Positions 13,018 through 25,137 of a stretch of 50,153 bases of DNA are shown here, one piece after another. Each line of letters begins with the position of its first letter. Position 1 is the stretch's first letter. Origin of the DNA: Conidiobolus incongruus B7586 (taxonomy: Eukaryota > Entomophthoromycota > Entomophthoromycetes > Entomophthorales > Conidiobolaceae); contig JNEM01008434.1 in NCBI GenBank assembly GCA_000697335.1, positions 1 through 50,153 on the forward strand. The letters run 5' to 3'. The notes below the pieces were generated by a model. That model was given only the letters and a program-made list of their open reading frames with translations. It had not been told where the DNA came from and ran no database searches. Both the position numbers and the translations under genes were made by a program.

Positions 13018-14936
13018 AATTAATACATAGATAATATGAACATGAATTTGAGTATTTTTATCAATTATTTTCAACAAATATAACTTATATTAATAACTTT
13101 TTTTCTGGTTAAAATGGTCAAAATTACTTCATAAACCAGAATATACCTATTTTATTGATAATAATATATTGTAAAAACGGGTATATATTCTCTATAAATA
13201 ACAAAAATATCAAATTTTGATAATTGAATTCTTTTTAGTTAATCATTATATTTACTTATCCATAGTTATGATGACACAGAAAGTGAAAACCTTTATTTCA
13301 ATTTAAAGATTTGAAAAAGTAAATCTCAAACAAATTAATACTAAATATTAAAATAATAAAAATTAATATTTTAATGATATTAAAATAAATTATAAGTTTT
13401 GAATGATTCATTTAAAAATTTTATAAATATTAAATAAAAATCTTTAAATTTTATCAAATGTTTAAAAAATCTATTGTTTTAATGAACAAATGATAAATTA
13501 ATTTAAGGCTAAAATTGCAATAAGCTTAATTATAATTATTAATTACTATGTAACTACTGTTGATATATCGATGGTTTATAAGCATACTTAACTCAATTGA
13601 AGTTTTGGAATTCTAAATATTTATTGAATTTCAACATCAATTGTATTAATCAAGTATTATATTTAATAATCTGAAAGTGTTATTTACAAAAATAAAAACA
13701 TTTATGTTAAATTGATATTATCATAATAAGATTATATCTTTAAACATAATATAATATTTTATTGGCAACATACAATCATATATTAGATGAAAAATTCAAG
13801 TTTTCAAATAACGGTCATTACTTCAAGTGTGTAGAATTTATAAGAATAATTGGTATTTACAAACAATGTAATATTCTATTTGTCCTTTCCTAAATATCAC
13901 ACTTCGATATTTCAATATAAAATTTACTAAGCCTTCAAGCGCTAACTTTTAAATAATTCTTGAATGAACCAATTATAAATTTGAAAGTATTCAAAAGTTG
14001 AAATTTTCCTTAATCAAACGTAAATGACAAAAATCACATAAAAAGATAAAAAATTTAATATTCAAAGACTTATTTTATAAAATAAGTTAATTATATGTAC
14101 AAGATATATTGAATTAAAGCATTATTAATGAGTAAACTATAATTTGATTTAACTATTATAGTTGTAAAATAATTTTCAATTACCAATAATACATTATATT
14201 GATTATAGAATAAAAATATTTTGTAATAATTTTACTTACTAAAACATCAATATGTTTATGTTTATTATTATCATTATACTAAAATATAATATCAAGCAAT
14301 GAGCTCAGATTTAAATTAATATAATATCAGTTCAAATAAGATAATGCTAACTTGGTTTTATTTTGCAATAACAATAATATATCAAATTATTCTGCTGTTC
14401 TAAAATTTTAGAAGATATTAATTTTTAATTTTATTAAAATAGCCCTAATCAAAATTTATTTTGTATAAGATTCTTCATAATATTTAACTTGCAACAAATC
14501 TAGATAAAAAGTACAGAAAATTATATAATCACATTAATAAATATGTGGTTTTTTTAGTGTAGAAAATTAAAACACAAAAAAATTTAATGTTAAACTTGAT
14601 TAACTGTTAATATAAATTAATCAACTTAAAATGTTTCTATTAATTATATTTTTTAGTAAAATAACTCATTATTAATCAAATATTATTATTAATATTAATA
14701 GTAATTATTTAAAACAATTGTTTCTTCAAATATATTTTATAAAATAATATAAATGACAAAACCTGTAACAATACTAATAATTTAAAAATAAATTAAAAAT
14801 GATTTATTCGGATCTTTTAAAGATGCGATATATTATAAAAATCTCAAATGTCATCATCGTTATATGGTTCACATGTTATGTATAATTATAAGTTTAGATT
14901 TTTAGTTTAATTTTCTAATTGTTGCTTATAGATCAT

Positions 14937-15803
14937 TTAGTGGAGCTTTTTACCCCATCCGGATGATAGATCGCCTTCGTAGTATTTATTGGCGAAGGTC
15001 CAGAGGAATACAACACCACCGCACAAGGCACCGGAAACTAAAGAGGTACGGACACCAGCTAAATTTCAAATTAGCTCATATTTCCATAGGTTATTAAATT
15101 TGAAACTTACCAGTAGATTTGAATAACATACCCGTGAGGGTAGCAGAACCAATGCTACCAGCAGAGGTAGATTCACCAACGTAGTTAGTAACGGCACTGT
15201 TGATTAAATTATATCCAGCAGCTAAAAATGAGGGATAAATATCAAGGGATATTGATATAATAGTTGAAATATTAGTTACCTAAAATACCCATTGAGTTAC
15301 CTAAGAAAGGACCACGACGAGTCATACCGTTGAGCATTCTGTTATATCTAACTTTTGAAGGTTGACCTTTAGAAGCTTTTAATTCTTCTCTAGCACCCCA
15401 TAAACCACCAATACCCAAACCTACAAACAGTTTAGCCTATGAACAGCCTTCAAACTAAAAAAATATTAAAATTACCTAATAAATAGACGGCACCTGTTCC
15501 GTAACAAACGTCATCGGTCCAGCTTCTACTGGGAATTAACCCAAAGGCTGTAGTGCGATTGGAACCTGATTCTTCTAAACTGAAGTAATCTAAAGTTTTC
15601 TTATCAAGACCAGCAATTGGGGAGAGTTTGGTAGCGTCAAAATCATTTGTTCCGAGGATAGATGAAATGGTTTGGGGTCTGGTGCTGGGAGTTTGAGGGG
15701 CTTGAGTGCGGCGAGTATCGTCATGAGCAGGGGCTCTAGGGACAGCGTTGGGATGTTGTTGAGGTTGGTTAGGTTGAGGTTCGGTATTGAAGAAAAAACC
15801 CAT
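14937..15803 (-). CDS. TIM23: Mitochondrial import inner membrane translocase subunit Tim23
   Basis: Four exons (15476-15803, 15280-15420, 15111-15221, 14937-15058) joined by GT-AG introns of 55, 58 and 52 nt give 233 residues, close to the family's ~220-230. Tim23 forms the channel with Tim17 for presequence import across the inner membrane. The first ~100 residues are a Pro/Gln/Thr-rich intermembrane-space region, as in yeast Tim23. The Tim17/22/23 domain follows, with four hydrophobic helices and the Gly-rich signatures VYLLGLGIGGLWGARE, NGMTRRGPFLGNS and GVRTSLVSGALCGGVV. Introns 1 to 3 all interrupt a codon after its first base. The gene diverges from rtf2 across 1.17 kb. Identification is firm; exon junctions are by eye but keep the frame and the conserved segments. 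Confidence 0.95.
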
Positions 15804-16972
15804 TGTAATAAATATATATAGTTTGTAAAATAAAAGATTATATTATATTATTATTTTTGTTCTATTTACTAAACTCAAATAATATTATTGAGTATGTTTA
15901 AATAATATTATATTTTGTTATTTTTAATATTTCACAAAATTTATTTTATTTAAAATCGATCTAAATTCTATTTATTATTGATGATCATTTATTGAAATTT
16001 ATGGGAATTACAAATAAATCAATTTTTGAAGTGGAAATACAACGTTTTTAATTTCTATAATATAATTTAATCAATATATAAAATATATATTAATTTTGAA
16101 TCAAATATACAATTATGTTAATACAATATAGTACATGGAGATATTATTAGATACACTGATTACTACTTTGGTATAAGAATATTCTAGAAACTCATATGAA
16201 TTGAATTTTTGAACGAGTTCAATTCATTACATTTTATCAAATAATGATATAGTTCAATATTAATGTCAAGTTATATAAATTTAATGTTAAAATATTAATA
16301 TTTCAAATAGCTAAATCTATTCATCATTATTATATATTAAATTATTCTTAAATTTAAATAATCTTAATTGAATACAATCTGAGGCTTTTCAAATTTGAGG
16401 TTTACATTTCCCAAATTTGTATTAAATTTATTAGAATCCATTATTGTTATTTAAAATTAGTGTTAATAAACCTTAAAAAATTAAGAAAAATCAAATTATT
16501 ATATTTGAAATAATCATTTAAAAAATTTAATTGAATAATTAATTTTTTTTAAAATTATTGAGAAATAATATAATCCAATTATTTGCTTTAATTTTTCTTG
16601 AACTTGATTGGGGTCAAAAAAATCATATTAGTATGATTAGTTAAATTGATATTAAAGTAATCACTATAATCTTTTAAGATTTCTATATAATAATAGTAAT
16701 AATATCATATTTTAAATTTACATTCAAATTGTTTGTTTAAATTCGATTCTAATTTTTATTAGAATATATTTTTATAATATTTTTTTCATTTGAAATTTTA
16801 CATGGTTGATAGATTAATTATATGAATTTATCATAAATGAATTAGTCCCATAATTGTAAATTAAAAAATCAACTCAAAATGAAATATAAATTAACCAAGT
16901 ATTCATGATATAACAACAAATTTTTGTATAAGTATTCAAAAGCAACAATAACAGTAATAATAGTAATTCAAA
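15804..16972. other. Shared upstream region of divergent TIM23 and rtf2
   Basis: About 1.2 kb of AT-rich DNA between two divergent start codons. It must hold both promoters, but I see no distinctive element or RNA gene in it. Confidence 0.6.
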
Positions 16973-17744
16973 ATGGGATGTGACGGAGGAACAATTCCAA
17001 AAAGACATGAACTCGTAAAAACTACTAAAAAACAAGAGAAACTCGATGAAACTCTCGCTAGCGCTACTAAATATTTGTTATGTGCACTTTCTAAAGTAAT
17101 TCAATATAATTTGAATTTAATTCCATTGTTTAATTTTTTTTATTTGTAATTAGACACCTTTAACATGTCCATTAGTCATCTGTTCACTTGGCAAACTCTA
17201 CAACAAGGAAGCCATTCTAGAATATTTATTAAATCCTAAAACTTACGGGGATGCCGATAAAATTTGCATTCACATTAAGTCACTAAAAGATGTGAGACCC
17301 ATATTATTCGAACATAATCCCGATTTCGATAGTAACAAACCTCAGGGCACTTCATTCCCTTTCCTATGTCCCTTGACTTTTAAAGTGTTAAATGGCAAGT
17401 ACAAATTCGTTTATTTGCAAACTTGTGGTCATGCATTCTCTGAAAGTGGTCTCAAAGAATTGGAACAGACAGATAATTTGACATGTCCCCAATGCAATAA
17501 GGAGTACACTTCCAACGATATCAAATCTATTTATCCACCTCAGGAGGAACAGGATAAGATTTTACTCGAAATTATGGAGAAGATCAAAGCTAAGAAAGAG
17601 AAGAAACGTGCTCGAGATGCTGAGAAGGAAGATAAAAAGAGTAAGAAAATTAAAGACATATGCTCCACTGAGGCTGAGGTCCCAGCTGTCAAATTGAGGA
17701 CTGAAGCAATTAGATCCATCTACACATCATCTTCTAAGACGTAA
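16973..17744 (+). CDS. rtf2: Replication termination factor 2 (Rtf2) homologue
   Basis: Exon 1 is 16973-17095 and exon 2 is 17154-17744, separated by a 58-nt GT-AG intron in phase 0. The product has 237 residues, like S. pombe Rtf2. It begins with the family signature MGCDGGTIPKRHELVKT. It carries the Rtf2 C2HC2 RING-like fold: Cys46/Cys51 in the first half, then CPLTFKV at ~113, QTCGHAFS (Cys132, His134) and CPQC (Cys152/155). The C-terminal ~60 residues are a Lys/Glu-rich basic helix (KKEKKRARDAEKEDKKSKK), a likely nuclear signal. By family it acts at stalled or site-specifically arrested replication forks and, in fission yeast, also affects splicing. The start is fixed by the signature. 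Confidence 0.96.
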
Positions 17745-18183
17745 TTTTCGCAACCCAATCATCTCTGTAAGGGGACTCTTAGTCGATTTGGTTAATCTTA
17801 TGTATAATCTTTATTTCTAACCTGTATTATAAATATTTTGCATTTAGTTCATATGATGTTATTGTTATTTCTATTTAAGTAACTATTGTAATAAATTTAT
17901 TCCATCTGCTGAAATTGAATAGTTTTAATATTTAATTATAATTTAGTATATTGATATAATTATATTAGATTGCATATTTCATTACAGGAATCAAGTTCTG
18001 CGAAGTCATTTGATTAGGATCAATCATCCCTGAATTATTTCTGTGTTAAAATTTATCCTCTTATCTACTTATTAATTAACCAACATGTACTCATTGATTG
18101 AAAAATAAAATAGGACAATTAAAATGGAGTTAGTATAATAAAAGTTTTTATTTAATACTTAACAATAATATCCAATTATTGAA
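17745..18183. other. Convergent 3' regions of rtf2 and the small secreted protein gene
   Basis: AT-rich DNA between two convergent stop codons. On the minus strand an AATAAA polyadenylation-type signal lies at 18147-18152, just downstream of the secreted-protein stop. Nothing else is evident. Confidence 0.55.
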
Positions 18184-18447
18184 TTACTGTAAATCGTTAG
18201 GAACCAAGTTGCGAAGCTTGACCTGGCAGTTAGCACCTAATTGATTCAACTTAGCCAATTCGGCCTCGGATTTAACTTGAACGATCAATTTGTTTCGATC
18301 TTCTCTCTGAGTCCAGACGTTGAACTGGGCGAATTGAGATCTATCGGCATTGTTAGGAATACGACATTCTACAACCTGTTGACTTTTAACTGAAATTTCA
18401 CCAGCAACTAATGAAATTGCTGAGAGGACCAAGAGGGAGAATTTCAT
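18184..18447 (-). CDS. Small secreted protein resembling an M14 carboxypeptidase propeptide
   Basis: A complete single-exon gene of 87 residues. Residues 1-16 (MKFSLLVLSAISLVAG) are a clear signal peptide with a good cleavage site. The ~70-residue mature part reads as a beta-alpha-beta-beta-alpha-beta unit: VVECRIPNN, a helix, FNVWTQ, KLIVQVKSEAELAKL, then CQVKLRNL. The order and the FxVW...IxVxV spacing recall the activation domain of metallocarboxypeptidases A/B, which folds over the active site and inhibits it. No peptidase domain follows: after TAA comes only AT-rich 3' sequence with a polyadenylation-like signal. There are two cysteines (28 and 74), possibly one disulfide. Stand-alone propeptides of other peptidase families act as inhibitors, so inhibition is a reasonable but unproven inference. 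It has a TATA-like element about 60 nt upstream. Confidence 0.85.
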   Translation of the reverse strand: MKFSLLVLSAISLVAGEISVKSQQVVECRIPNNADRSQFAQFNVWTQREDRNKLIVQVKSEAELAKLNQLGANCQVKLRNLVPNDLQ

Positions 18448-19119
18448 TATTTTAAAATATAGTGAGTTATTTCAGTATTGGCCTCTATTTCGCACAATTA
18501 CAGTGATATTTATACTAATTATATCAATATTATCTAATCTAAAAGTAGTAACATTCACTCATAAGAATTAAATAATTCATTTAATATTAATAATTAAAAG
18601 TTTAATTAGAATAAATTAAAAGTGATTTAAATAAATGATAAGTTTAATTATTTAAAAGTATTATCTCAATAATCGATATTGAGTTTCCACGTTATCTAAA
18701 ATCATTTTAATTTATATTGAAATTTATTACTTAATTGGTTTTAAACATTATTCATCTAGTTTTTATAATTATATTGAATTTTACATCGATTAGTTTCAAT
18801 ATTTTTGAGAGAATATAACAAAAAATAATTATATTGAAATGAATAGAATGTTTTATTTAGGAATATTTATAAGAATATATATTCAAAAATAAATAATTGT
18901 TGATTTATATCTATTTATCTTACCTGTTGTACTTAATTTTTCAATTGATTCTCAATTTATTTTTTAAATATCAATTTGCATATTAGTTAAATTAAATTAA
19001 AATGATCAATTTAATTAATCGCTAATAAATATTCAATAGTATTTTATTATATTACCTGAATTTAGCTAAATTCATTATTTTGATGGATAGGTTATTAAGA
19101 TTTTATTAGATAGTTAACT
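18448..19119. other. Intergenic, promoter of the small secreted protein and 3' region of GPI-PLD
   Basis: About 670 bases of AT-rich DNA. Apart from the TATA-like element at 18506-18514 nothing is recognisable. Confidence 0.55.
18506..18514 (-). promoter_or_regulatory. TATA-like element of the small secreted protein gene
   Basis: The minus strand reads TATAAATAT about 60 nt upstream of the ATG at 18447, the same sequence and nearly the same distance as at MATE copy 1. Confidence 0.45.
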
Positions 19120-22088
19120 TTAATAATCTCTTGGTCTACTCGAGGATTTCAATTTCACGAAAGAATACAGTAATCCGACTATGAGAGAAATAGACCATAC
19201 AGTAATACTTACGCCGTTGTAGAGGAAATCCTCGTAGTAGAATGACCTTCCAAAGAAGTTCTGCGGTAATTTTTTGGGGATACTGAATAGGATTTGGATC
19301 CTGCCCTGCGATCTTTGAACTTGGGAGTTGTAAGGTTCACCGACGATAAGATCGGGTATGCCGTCACCATCCAAATCCGAGATTAATAGGGAGGTACCGA
19401 AGCGTCCCAATTGAATAGTAGGTTCGAAACATAGGGTAGGATTGAATGCGGTGGGGTCGATACGGTGAATGGCGCCTCGTTCTATTAAAATAGTTAATAA
19501 AATGTAAGTGTAATATATAATGGGGTTACCTCCATCTCTTCCAGGTTCTGTGGACCACCAACCAACTTGAGAATGGTAGACAATATCAGAGCCAAATTGA
19601 CCTCCTCTTTCATAGCCTTTTGAAAGCAGTTCAATTTGGCTGAGTGTAAAGTCATATTTGTACACTTTTCCAGCTTGCCAGCGGGTGAGGAATGGAGATG
19701 ATGTATCCTAAAAATTCAATATAAGTTTTTATTAAAATAATCGGAAGATAATTATTTACTTCGGAAGATGCAGATACTACCATAAATTTGGAGGGATGAT
19801 CTGAATCTACATCGAAAGATCTATAAAATAGTCAATTACTATATCAATAGTATCCAGTAGTGATATAATTACCTTCCAATTTGCATTCTCTTTTCAAATC
19901 CTTCTAGCAATACCTTCTGACCCTTGGGATTTCCGTCCAGATCTAATTCCACCTCGTAAATTCTGCCCAGCATCACGTCAGTATCATTCTGGAACCCCGG
20001 AGCTCCCACTAGAAGAGATGTGCGATTGTCGAATAATATTTTTGGTTTGATATGGTATCCAAAACGTTCATAAGCTACCGAGTTTGAGGAGGATAGGCAC
20101 CATCCGGGCGATTTGTTTAGTCCTTTAGGGGAATTGAAAAATGCGCAAATTTGACCAGATTGTGGATGGTTTCCGTGGGTGTTTACAGCATATGGTAAAC
20201 CTACAATCAAATCTTTGTATCCATCTTGATTGAGATCTATGGTGAACAGTTTGGAACCAAATTGGGTATAATTGTGACACTTGATACTTGATGGAATGGG
20301 AATTGTATCGTATTGGCTATTTGCCATTTCCCAATGTTTGTTACCATGATAAATGAAGATGTTACCAGCGTACTCCTCTGTTAAATTTGACGAAGATTGA
20401 TAGTGAGGTGCTCCCACCAAAAGATCATCAATACCATCACCATTCATATCCAATACTGCTAAACTGAGGCCATAACCAATATGACTGTTAAACGAGTTGG
20501 GACTGTTCAATACCACTTTTGGCGATTGATGCAGCTTTAGAATTTCAGAACCTCCTGAGTATAGGGAAATTTTACCCACAGAATAAGTATTTGCGTTGGG
20601 ATCGTGGTGATTGAAGTGGAAAGGTGATGCGACCACCAAATCTTGAAATCCGTCATTATTGAAATCGCCACTGATTAGATTTTGACCGAAGCGTTCGTAA
20701 TCTTGGGATCCTACAATAGATCTAACTCTCAATATACCCTTAGATTCGTCTAATTTCTGACATGAAGGTCTAAAATTATCGTCATTGATAATGCTATCAC
20801 TATCGTTACTATAATCAACTGTCTTCATACTATTCCAATTCACATTCGATCTATTAAAGTGAATCAATTCTGAGTGTTTAGTTTCGTAATCCGGAAATAT
20901 TTTCAAACAAAAATTTTCAAATTTTAAATCTTTTAATAATATGTTGATGAGTTCGAGCCAACATTCGTATACGCTGAAAGACATGCTCATAACCCCTAAT
21001 ACTAATTAATATAATATAATAATAATATATTATCTAATTTTTACCTCCTTTGAAATAATTTTCAAATTCCTGAATCAAAAATGGAGATTTATCTAAATCA
21101 AATTTCCCAAATGCTAATCGCCCTTGCTTTGCATTGGCTTGAGCAGCTATAAATCCAAGACTCATGCAGGAGTTAAGTAATAATGAATTAACTAATCAAT
21201 CAAATCTAATTTGTATTATTTAGTGATAAATTCGATGAAATACCTTGGGAATATCCCATCCTACTATAAACTTTAACTATATCCTCACTAGGAGTATACC
21301 AATAACTCTATTTTAAGTTTAATAACTTATCATAGTAGTAACAATGATATTTACACTATAATAGTCTAAATTATAACGGTGACTTAGAATTAATTCACCG
21401 CCAAAATCTGCAGATTGGTGAGCTTTATAATAATCATGATAGAAATTTAGATGGGAAAAAGCCTACAATATATATTAAAAATCTAATATAAGCACGATAC
21501 TATCTATATACTCTAATAAATCCTTGATCTCTATGATTCAAATCATGAAACAGCACATCAGCTACTCCATGACCTATCAACCCGAATAAAAAACTCAAAG
21601 CTTTAAAAAACCCTTGGTTGTGTGGTGTATATTTCATTTTGTGATAGGACTGCGTTTGAAGTTGGTATAAACTATCAGCGTATTTGGTTCTGATAAATTC
21701 AATATAGTGGGAGTAGAATGGAGGCCAATGAGCTAAATATAGTGATAAAATTTAGTGAATGTAATAGTATTGTATTGTAGGATTCTGCGGGTTACCTTCT
21801 TCAGCTTCGTCATGGTACTTATTGCAACCGAAACCCCTAAATAATTTTCATCAATATCATCTATACTAATTTATATATCTTGTAATTTAAGATCTACCAA
21901 TCTGGAAAAAAACTACCAGCTTGCCAACTCTGTGGATAATTCTTTAAAATATCTAAAAAATTTTGAGTGTGTGGAGTCTTGGTTTGGTTTAGCCAATTTA
22001 TAGCTCTTAAGTTGATTTCAATATGAGTACTCATACCACATCCTAAAATGGGACTGAGATGGAGTGCTAGAATGAGTGGTTTTATCAT
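19120..22088 (-). CDS. GPLD1: Glycosylphosphatidylinositol-specific phospholipase D (GPI-PLD) with a C-terminal membrane segment
   Basis: Ten exons (21898-22088, 21796-21836, 21512-21732, 21355-21462, 21244-21307, 21045-21191, 19873-20995, 19760-19820, 19530-19707, 19120-19481) with GT-AG introns of 47-63 nt give 831 residues; human GPLD1 has 840. The enzyme hydrolyses the inositol-phosphate linkage of GPI anchors. Residues 1-16 form a signal peptide. The zinc-dependent phospholipase C/D-type domain follows, with CGMSTHIE (17-24), FFPDW, AHWPPF (78-83), GHGVADVLFHDL (131-142) and AHQSADFGGEL (165-175) supplying the metal His/Asp residues. An integrin-like beta-propeller then carries FG-GAP blades with Dx(D/N)xDGxxD calcium loops near 360, 430, 503 and 740. 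Unlike the secreted mammalian enzyme it ends in a hydrophobic helix (802-820) and a short basic tail. The acceptor of exon 6 was chosen to keep CMSLGFIAAQANAK in frame. It diverges from the RRM gene. Confidence 0.93.
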
Positions 22089-22963
22089 AGATCTTTTGAA
22101 TATAAAATAGACAAAATATGTAAATTTAGTTGATCAAAATTTTGGAATCAATTAGAAAAGTGACTTGTTTCCGTTCCTCAGTAAAATTTAAGAAACCTTG
22201 AAATTTAATCAATTTTATGGGAATTTTTAGCTTCAATGATATTAATAGTATATTGAAAAGATATTTAAAAATTTTGATACCTATTTTTTATTAAAGGTAA
22301 TGATAATTCTAAAGACTTATCAATTTGTATTTTTAAACTTCAAATCAATTTTTAACAAAAACTTTCAAAGTTTGAAAAATGTTCTTATTCAAATGTTATT
22401 TGAGATAGGATCAAGATTAAGTGGATATACTATTATTACCAAATTAGGTTTAGAATAAAATTGAGAGAACAATATAGGGTTCAAAATTATTTAAAATCAA
22501 ATACGATTTACAGGTTAAACATTAACTATTAAATTATAAATTGATAGATTATTAATTGACACTAGGGTGATGGGTTTGATATTTAAATATATAATTGAAC
22601 TTATGATAGAATCAGTTTTCAATTAAAAATTGATAAATAATTATTGTATTAGTATTGATTACAAAGGATTAATAATTATATAAATTTTTGGAATTTAGTA
22701 TATTTTAAAAAAATTTTTATTTTTTATATTTGAATATTGAATAATTTAAAATAAAAATATTAATATCATTAAGATTTCTGAGTTAATTTTGATATAACAA
22801 TTAATTTATCAAACTATTAAATTAAAAATTAATTTTTAAAATCCCATAAATTATAAAAAAATAAAAATTTAAAATTTAATTTAAATTAATTCAAAATTAT
22901 AAAAAACAATAAATAATATTTATTAAATTAAAAATTAATCAATTTAGTAATAAAAATAAAAAA
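22089..22963. other. Shared upstream region of divergent GPI-PLD and RRM genes
   Basis: About 0.9 kb, AT-rich, with increasing A-richness toward the RRM start codon. No specific element was recognised. Confidence 0.55.
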
Positions 22964-24025
22964 ATGTCATCAGAATCTTTAGATATTTTTAGTCAATTCA
23001 GACCTAAAGATACTACAATTCAAGATTTATCTAATCCTTTCCAAGTAATTTTTAAAAATACATATATTAATTAAATAATAGTTATTAATTTAAATTTAGA
23101 ATAAAAATAATGTTAAGAGACCTTTAGGTAAATTTTATTGAATTTGGGTAATTAAAAAATTTTTTTGTTAATTTTTTTAAAGAGGATGATGAAGTTGAAG
23201 AAAGCTCAGAAGAAGAAGAAGAAGAGGAGGAGGAGGAGGAGGAGGAGGAGCAAGAACCTGAAAATTTAGAAGATTATGATGATGTCGACGAAGCCGAACT
23301 TCAAGCCCTCGAAGAAGAACTCAAGCAACTCAATAAACCCAAAACTCAAATCACTACTAAGCTCGATATTTCCAACCCCTTGGTAGTATCCGTGAGTAAT
23401 TTACCCTTCAAATTAAACGACGATGGGCTCAAGCAATTCATGTCACAATTCGGAAAAGTTAAGGCTGCTTACGTTACAATGAAGAAACGCAGATCTACTG
23501 GTTATGGGTTGGTGGAATTTAAGAAGGAATCGAGTGTTAAGAAGGCTCTTGAGGGTAGTGGCAAGGAGTTAGAAGGACGTCCAATCACCATTACAGAATC
23601 TATTGAGCAAGACAATATTAAAATCAAAGTGAAAACTGATGATGATGTCAAAGCTACGAAATCTGCCAATCCACCATCCGAAACCTTATACATTCACAAT
23701 TTAAATTGGCCTGTAGATAAGGAAGCCTTGACTAAAGTATTCCAAGAGAAATTCCCAAATGTCAAACTACATACTGGTAAGAGGCAGTTAGCTAAAGTTG
23801 AGAAAGGATACGCATTTGTTCAATTTGAGTCTATCAAGGAGAGTGAAAAAGCTTTAAAGAAATTTAATAATGTAGAGTTTGATGGTAAAAAATTACATTT
23901 AAGTTTTGCCAAACCTAAGTAAGTTATTATTATTATTTAATATAAAATTCAATATTAAATATTTTGTTAGATCTAATACCAAAAAATCCAAAAAAGAGAA
24001 GAAAGTGAAAAAATCTGAAGAATAA
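22964..24025 (+). CDS. Acidic two-RRM RNA-binding protein (nucleolin/Rnp24-like)
   Basis: Four exons (22964-23044, 23100-23127, 23183-23918, 23971-24025), introns 55, 55 and 52 nt, 299 residues. Exon 2 is a 28-nt micro-exon. Residues 37-75 are a Glu-dominated acidic tract encoded by a GAG/GAA run near 23215-23250. RRM1 covers about 103-174 with RNP2 VVSVSNLPF and RNP1 STGYGLVEF; RRM2 covers about 204-279 with RNP2 TLYIHNLNW and RNP1 KGYAFVQF. The last 20 residues are a Lys-rich tail (KKSKKEKKVKK), a likely nuclear or nucleolar signal. The architecture, acid tract then paired RRMs then basic tail, suggests a nucleolar role in rRNA processing or mRNA binding, but I cannot name a specific orthologue. 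It converges on ICMT with 279 bases between stops. Confidence 0.9.
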
Positions 24026-24304
24026 TGAATGAATTTGAACAATAGATTAAGCAAGATGTAAAACTAATTTTTAAATTATATAAAGATATTATAGACCCTA
24101 ATTTTATTATATTTTACAATTATAATTTATATCATTATTATTTTGAATTTGAATTTTTTAAAAGAATTTAGTATTTGATAAAATTAAATCTAAGTAAAAA
24201 GTAATATTAACATGATAAACAATGAATGAGCATTTTTATTATTATTAAAAAATTTAATGACTAAATAGTGAAATGAAATCTGTTAATAGTATTTTTTAAT
24301 TAAT

Positions 24305-25137
24305 TTAATTAATAAAAGGTAATCTCGTAGGTACTTTCGCTCTAAATTCTTCATAATCCTGTCCAAAGAATTGTACCAAATATCTCTCTTCAGTCTCTAT
24401 TCTCTCACTGAAAAATTTGTGTAAAACAACAGCAAATGCAACAGTGCTAATAAGATTAAAGCAGAGGAGTTGGTTGCCGATACACCAATAGTAAAATCCG
24501 AGGTAGGAGGGATGACGACTGTATTGGTAGACCCCCGTGGTGATGAGAATATGGTCATCGGCTTTTCTGTATTGGACATAGTGATTAAAACTTGTTGAAG
24601 CTTCGATCATAGCTCCAGAGCGGAAGATGTGACCAATTATTACCATTATAAGACCTAAAATTAACTAATTAATTCTATTAATAAGATGAATAAAATAAAG
24701 TAATTACCAATAGTCTGAATAACCCAAACCCAGTTCCAAATCCAAGTTGGAAAAACGGCTCTACTCAAAGCCCACTCCGCCATTGAGAACCCGATAGCAT
24801 AGTGGTAGCCGGGAACGGGGTCATACATGAAGGAACTCAATTTAACCCTATCGGGATTGAACACAGCAGTGACGAAATACTCTGCAAAATGGAAAATACC
24901 CAATGAGATAATATATAGGCCCAAACTCTTGTAACTGGGAGCGAATATGACAGTAGCAAAACCGAAACCCATTAGAATACCGGCAAAAAGAGCGTAGAGG
25001 GAAGTGTTTTCGGGTGTGTATATCCCACTCTTCCAGGTTAGTTTCCAGTATGAAAATAAGGTATTTTTATCATTGACAGGTAATTTAGATTTTAATTTGT
25101 CATCGAGTTTGGGTATCGAAGAAGTTGGATCTGTCAT
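24305..25137 (-). CDS. STE14: Protein-S-isoprenylcysteine O-methyltransferase (ICMT/Ste14)
   Basis: Exon 1 is 24708-25137 and exon 2 is 24305-24654, with a 53-nt GT-AG intron, giving 259 residues (yeast Ste14 239, human ICMT 284). It methylates the C-terminal prenylated cysteine of CaaX proteins such as Ras, Rho and a-factor-type pheromones, at the ER membrane, with SAM as donor. The protein has several hydrophobic helices. The catalytic signature is in the C-terminal half: the HIFRSGAM and FNHYVQ segments, then TGVYQYSRHPSYLGFYYW (RHP at about 190-192), and the Glu-rich SERIETEERYL with FGQDYEEF near 225-245. The shorter ATG inside exon 2 would lose half the membrane domain and is not the start. 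It diverges from NR2C2AP with 520 bases between the start codons. Confidence 0.96.

Larger units (their letters stand above)
8791..14936. other. AT-rich intergenic desert between MATE copy 2 and TIM23
   Basis: About 6.1 kb with no convincing intact gene. Short frames at 9401-9595 (+), 9611-9796 (-), 11991-12194 (+) and 12690-12875 (-) have I/N/F/K-rich composition without domains and are taken as chance. Two points stand out: a GC-elevated coding-like island at about 9230-9480, listed separately, and a perfect inverted repeat at 12986-13017. No RNA gene or transposon was recognised. Confidence 0.65.

Noticed and set aside
21150-21243. Alternative acceptors for GPI-PLD exon 6
   Set aside because: Two later AG sites give either an in-frame stop or a loss of the conserved NSCMSLGFIAAQ helix; the acceptor at 21192-21193 keeps both frame and motif.
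23502-23693. Minus-strand frame opposite the RRM gene
   Set aside because: Antisense shadow of a well-supported RRM coding exon. The same applies to frames inside the MATE, ICMT, PARN and DHCR7 genes.
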